In this document: positions 61,712 to 64,000 of the stretch, piece by piece | Position numbering within the stretch: position 1 is the stretch's first letter | Layout of the letters: each line of letters begins with the position of its first letter | NCBI GenBank assembly: GCA_014529385.2 | Contig: CM043945.1 | Location: forward strand, 2,203,312-2,267,311 | Source of the DNA: Adiantum capillus-veneris | Taxonomy: Eukaryota; Streptophyta; Polypodiopsida; Polypodiales; Pteridaceae | Length of the DNA stretch: 64,000 nucleotides | Direction of reading: 5' to 3' | Program-made: the position numbers and the translations under genes | The notes under the pieces: generated by a model | What the model saw: only the letters and a program-made list of their open reading frames with translations | Told to the model about the DNA's origin: nothing | Databases searched by the model: none

Positions 61712-63535
61712 ACGCCCACAGAGTTGATTTGGGGGATCATGGCTCTACACAAGTCAATATTGGGGCATGTACACACTCCAAAGGGGATTTTAGATTTGGT
61801 TCGCTCCACCATCGGGGTGAAATAGGGCTGCCCGCAATCTCCTACACTATTTGGCATCTATGTGGATGAGGTTTCTTACTACATTGAGAGGGATGGTGAT
61901 AGAGAAGCACAGTTGGTATGGACATGGAACCCACTATTGGTATATGCTGCTGACATTATGTTGATTTCCGACTCCCCAGAGGGGATGCAGTGTCACTTAG
62001 ATGCTTTGTACACGTTTGCTCATGATAGTGGATTGTTTCTTAACCTGGGGAAAACCAAGGTTATGGTGTTTAACACCGTTACACCACACCACAGTGGGGT
62101 AAGAGATCAGCACCCAAATTTACATATGGCCAGGAGATGGTGGAGTATATGCATACACCTATCTTAGGGTAGACTTTTGTGGACCGGTGTTTTCATTGAG
62201 GAGAGCAACAGAGACTAGACTGGCGAGAGCTTATGTAGCCTTGAGAGGACGTGTTCACAAGTTCAGTTTCAAGAACCTCGAACAAAGCTCTAGCTTTTTG
62301 ACACTCTAGTGGCTTCAGCTATGCTTTACGGAGTTCAAATTTGGGGACCCTCAGTAGATCACCATGGCGATCTGGTAGCACTGATCGATGGAGATGTAGG
62401 GAGAGGCCTTTAATCTCTATGATCTCTCGAATGATTCGGGCTAAGGCCTCAGTGCCACATGAGATTATTCGAGCCAAACTAGCTACCTCCCATCTCGTGA
62501 TCGAGGCGCTTACTAGATCAGGATCCTTCATGGATAGTTTATGGGACCTCCCAGAGATAGATATGCTCGGCTAGCCCTTGAGTCATCCCGACAGCTAGCG
62601 CTACAGGGGGATACAACATGCTAGTATGGGCAGATGGTTTCAGTCACATGGTTTCAGCATGGATAGACTACCTCCGTTCTAGTACTTCTTGGATGTACCC
62701 TCCCTATCTCTCACACAGATAGAGATCACTAGACTCATACGTCAGGATCTCATTCAGCTAGATACTAGGAGCAGTTGGATATAGCCGACACCGGAGTTGG
62801 GTATGAAGATGGATTTCTATAAAGAACATCTTCTCCAATTAACAAAAGATGGATATGTGATCAGGACGTCCTATATGGACACTCATTTATCCCATGGGAT
62901 ACAATGTGCTATTGGCAGATGCGCACTTCATCGCATCGGTTAGAGACTGAGACTGGTAGATTTAGGAGAGTGCCAACATAGGCTAGGATTTGCCAGTTAT
63001 GTCAAATAGAGCCAGAGACAGAGTTACATCACATTTGTCATTGTCCAGTATCCTATGAGATACGAGGCCGATTTCATTGTCTATTAAGAGAGGGCTTTGG
63101 TGAATTATCAAGATCAGAGATGCCTCGGAGTGCTTTTGCTAGAGCTGCACAGACACAGGGAGAGGGAGAGTCTCTTGAGGAGATCAGAGGTGGGAGACAT
63201 TCACAGAGGGAGATCATTGACTTCTTTAGAGCAGGGACTCGGCAGTCAGATGAGCAAGCTTCACAGCACACTTCAGAGCCCACCTATACCAGAGGTATAG
63301 GCGTTGATAGAGCCATTGAGCTCGGGAGAGCTAGATGCCCACGTCTATAAAGGCGACCACGACACCGACGGAGGCTCCATCAGAGGATCAGCACTATTCT
63401 AGCACGACATGGGAGACGTCCAGTACAACTATTTACAAAGGGGACATTGATGATGCTCTTCAATGACCCATGTAATACTTTCTCGGACAACGCCCGATGC
63501 CGGGCATCCTCGGGCATTGATGATGATGATGATTT
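61712..63535 (+). pseudogene. LINE ORF2 3' half: RT with altered catalytic box, C-terminal zinc finger
   Basis: Forward strand. RT motifs run HTPKGILDLVRSTIGVK, GCPQSPTLFGIYVDEV and the catalytic box, which reads YAAD (61943-61954) instead of YADD. Then SGLFLNLGKTKVMVFN and the distal AMLYGVQIWGP follow. The C-terminal zinc finger CQLCQIEPETELHHICHC (CX2C...HX4C) is near 62990-63045, and a final charged region runs to a TAA at 63348. Many frameshifts and stops lie between 62170 and 62990. The 3' end near 63535 carries a GATGATGATGAT tail. The RT start is cut at the junction with the truncated LTR. Confidence 0.8.
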
Positions 63536-63653
63536 TAGATTTTCAATTTACTTCAATTTTTTATTTTGTACCCAAACATTGTATTAGATCCACGAAGATT
63601 GTATCAATTTGATAGGTCATTTTGGCCTTTGAAGACGTTTAATATATCATTTC

Positions 63654-63656
<3 letters not shown>

Positions 63657-63692
<36 letters not shown>
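63657..63692. repeat. (TC)n microsatellite
   Basis: About 17 TC units. Confidence 0.95.
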
Positions 63693-63695
<3 letters not shown>

Positions 63696-63913
63696 TAGGC
63701 AAGCAACGCGGGGCTGAGACCAAGGGTCACGCGACACGGGATGCAGGGCACGCTTGTGACAAGGGCTTCTTCTCTCTAAGTCTTCTATCACAATACTTTC
63801 TTTTATCGGGTTTCCTCTCTCGATTAAGGAAAGTTCATGCGAGGCAAAGGTAGTACTGGTCGAGGCAACTGCAGTACGCACATAGAAACTCGGCACACTA
63901 AGGGTGTTTGAGG

Positions 63914-64000
63914 ATGGACCAACCAGTTGATGTCGGGGATGACAACATTAATGAAAACCCGCCTAAATCGAAGGTGACATTTGGGCGTAGCAGCACACTA
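63914..64000 (+). CDS. Open frame running off the window end
   Basis: ATG 63914 (MDQPVDVGDDNINENPPKSK) is open to the end of the window (29 codons). Its hydrophilic start and its position after a gene-free, CT-rich leader would fit a gag or host gene start, but nothing identifies it. Confidence 0.25.
   Translation, partial: MDQPVDVGDDNINENPPKSKVTFGRSSTL

Overview
This window looks like a transposon-dense piece of a large, repeat-rich land-plant nuclear genome. The evidence is Ty1/copia and Ty3/gypsy retrotransposons with initiator-Met tRNA primer-binding sites, L1-type LINEs, spliced genes with GT-AG introns, long (AC)n and (AG)n microsatellites, and three consecutive terminal exons of a plant-type PIP5K. 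A homosporous fern or other seed-free plant would fit, but the sequence alone does not prove it. No bacterial, organellar or CRISPR features were seen.

Layout: 1-1.4 kb, 3' end of a gypsy-like element whose ORF ends in a protease domain plus a tail of W-V-P-K repeats. 2.8-3.3 kb, a second LTR. 3.3-6.3 kb, a reverse-strand copia relic. 6.4-7.5 kb, a diverged direct repeat. 7.5-9.3 kb, the 5' half of a forward copia. 9.9-11.2 kb, microsatellites and dispersed repeat copy A. 11.4-12.8 kb, 3' fragments of a gypsy and a copia. 14.4-17.0 kb, a seven-exon decayed gene on the reverse strand. 18.75-20.4 kb, a decayed transposase-like gene. 20.7-25 kb, a reverse-strand gypsy whose primer-site/LTR end was recently tandemly duplicated (2 x 1066 bp, to 26.8 kb). 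28.0-30.65 kb, a copia gag plus a primer site and LTR. 33.3-36.8 kb, a reverse-strand LINE lacking its RT core. 37.6-38.9 kb, dispersed repeat copy B and a LINE 3' tail. 40.86-41.57 kb, a highly divergent histone H3-like gene with a very long tail. 42.3-45.5 kb, two spliced uncharacterised genes. 47.9-50.8 kb, a copia with its RT deleted. 50.8-55.2 kb, AT-rich DNA without genes. 56.1-56.85 kb, a PIP5K 3' exon set. 58-63.5 kb, pieces of a forward LINE with a gag-only LTR element between them.

Almost every coding relic carries stops or frameshifts. Most in-frame stops are ones that a C-to-T change on one or the other strand would make from Gln, Arg or Trp codons, as expected of long-term cytosine methylation and deamination. 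The most interesting non-transposon content is the cluster at 40.8-45.5 kb (H3-like gene with two orphan spliced genes) and the orphan seven-exon gene at 14.4-17.0 kb. Boundaries marked approximate were judged by eye.
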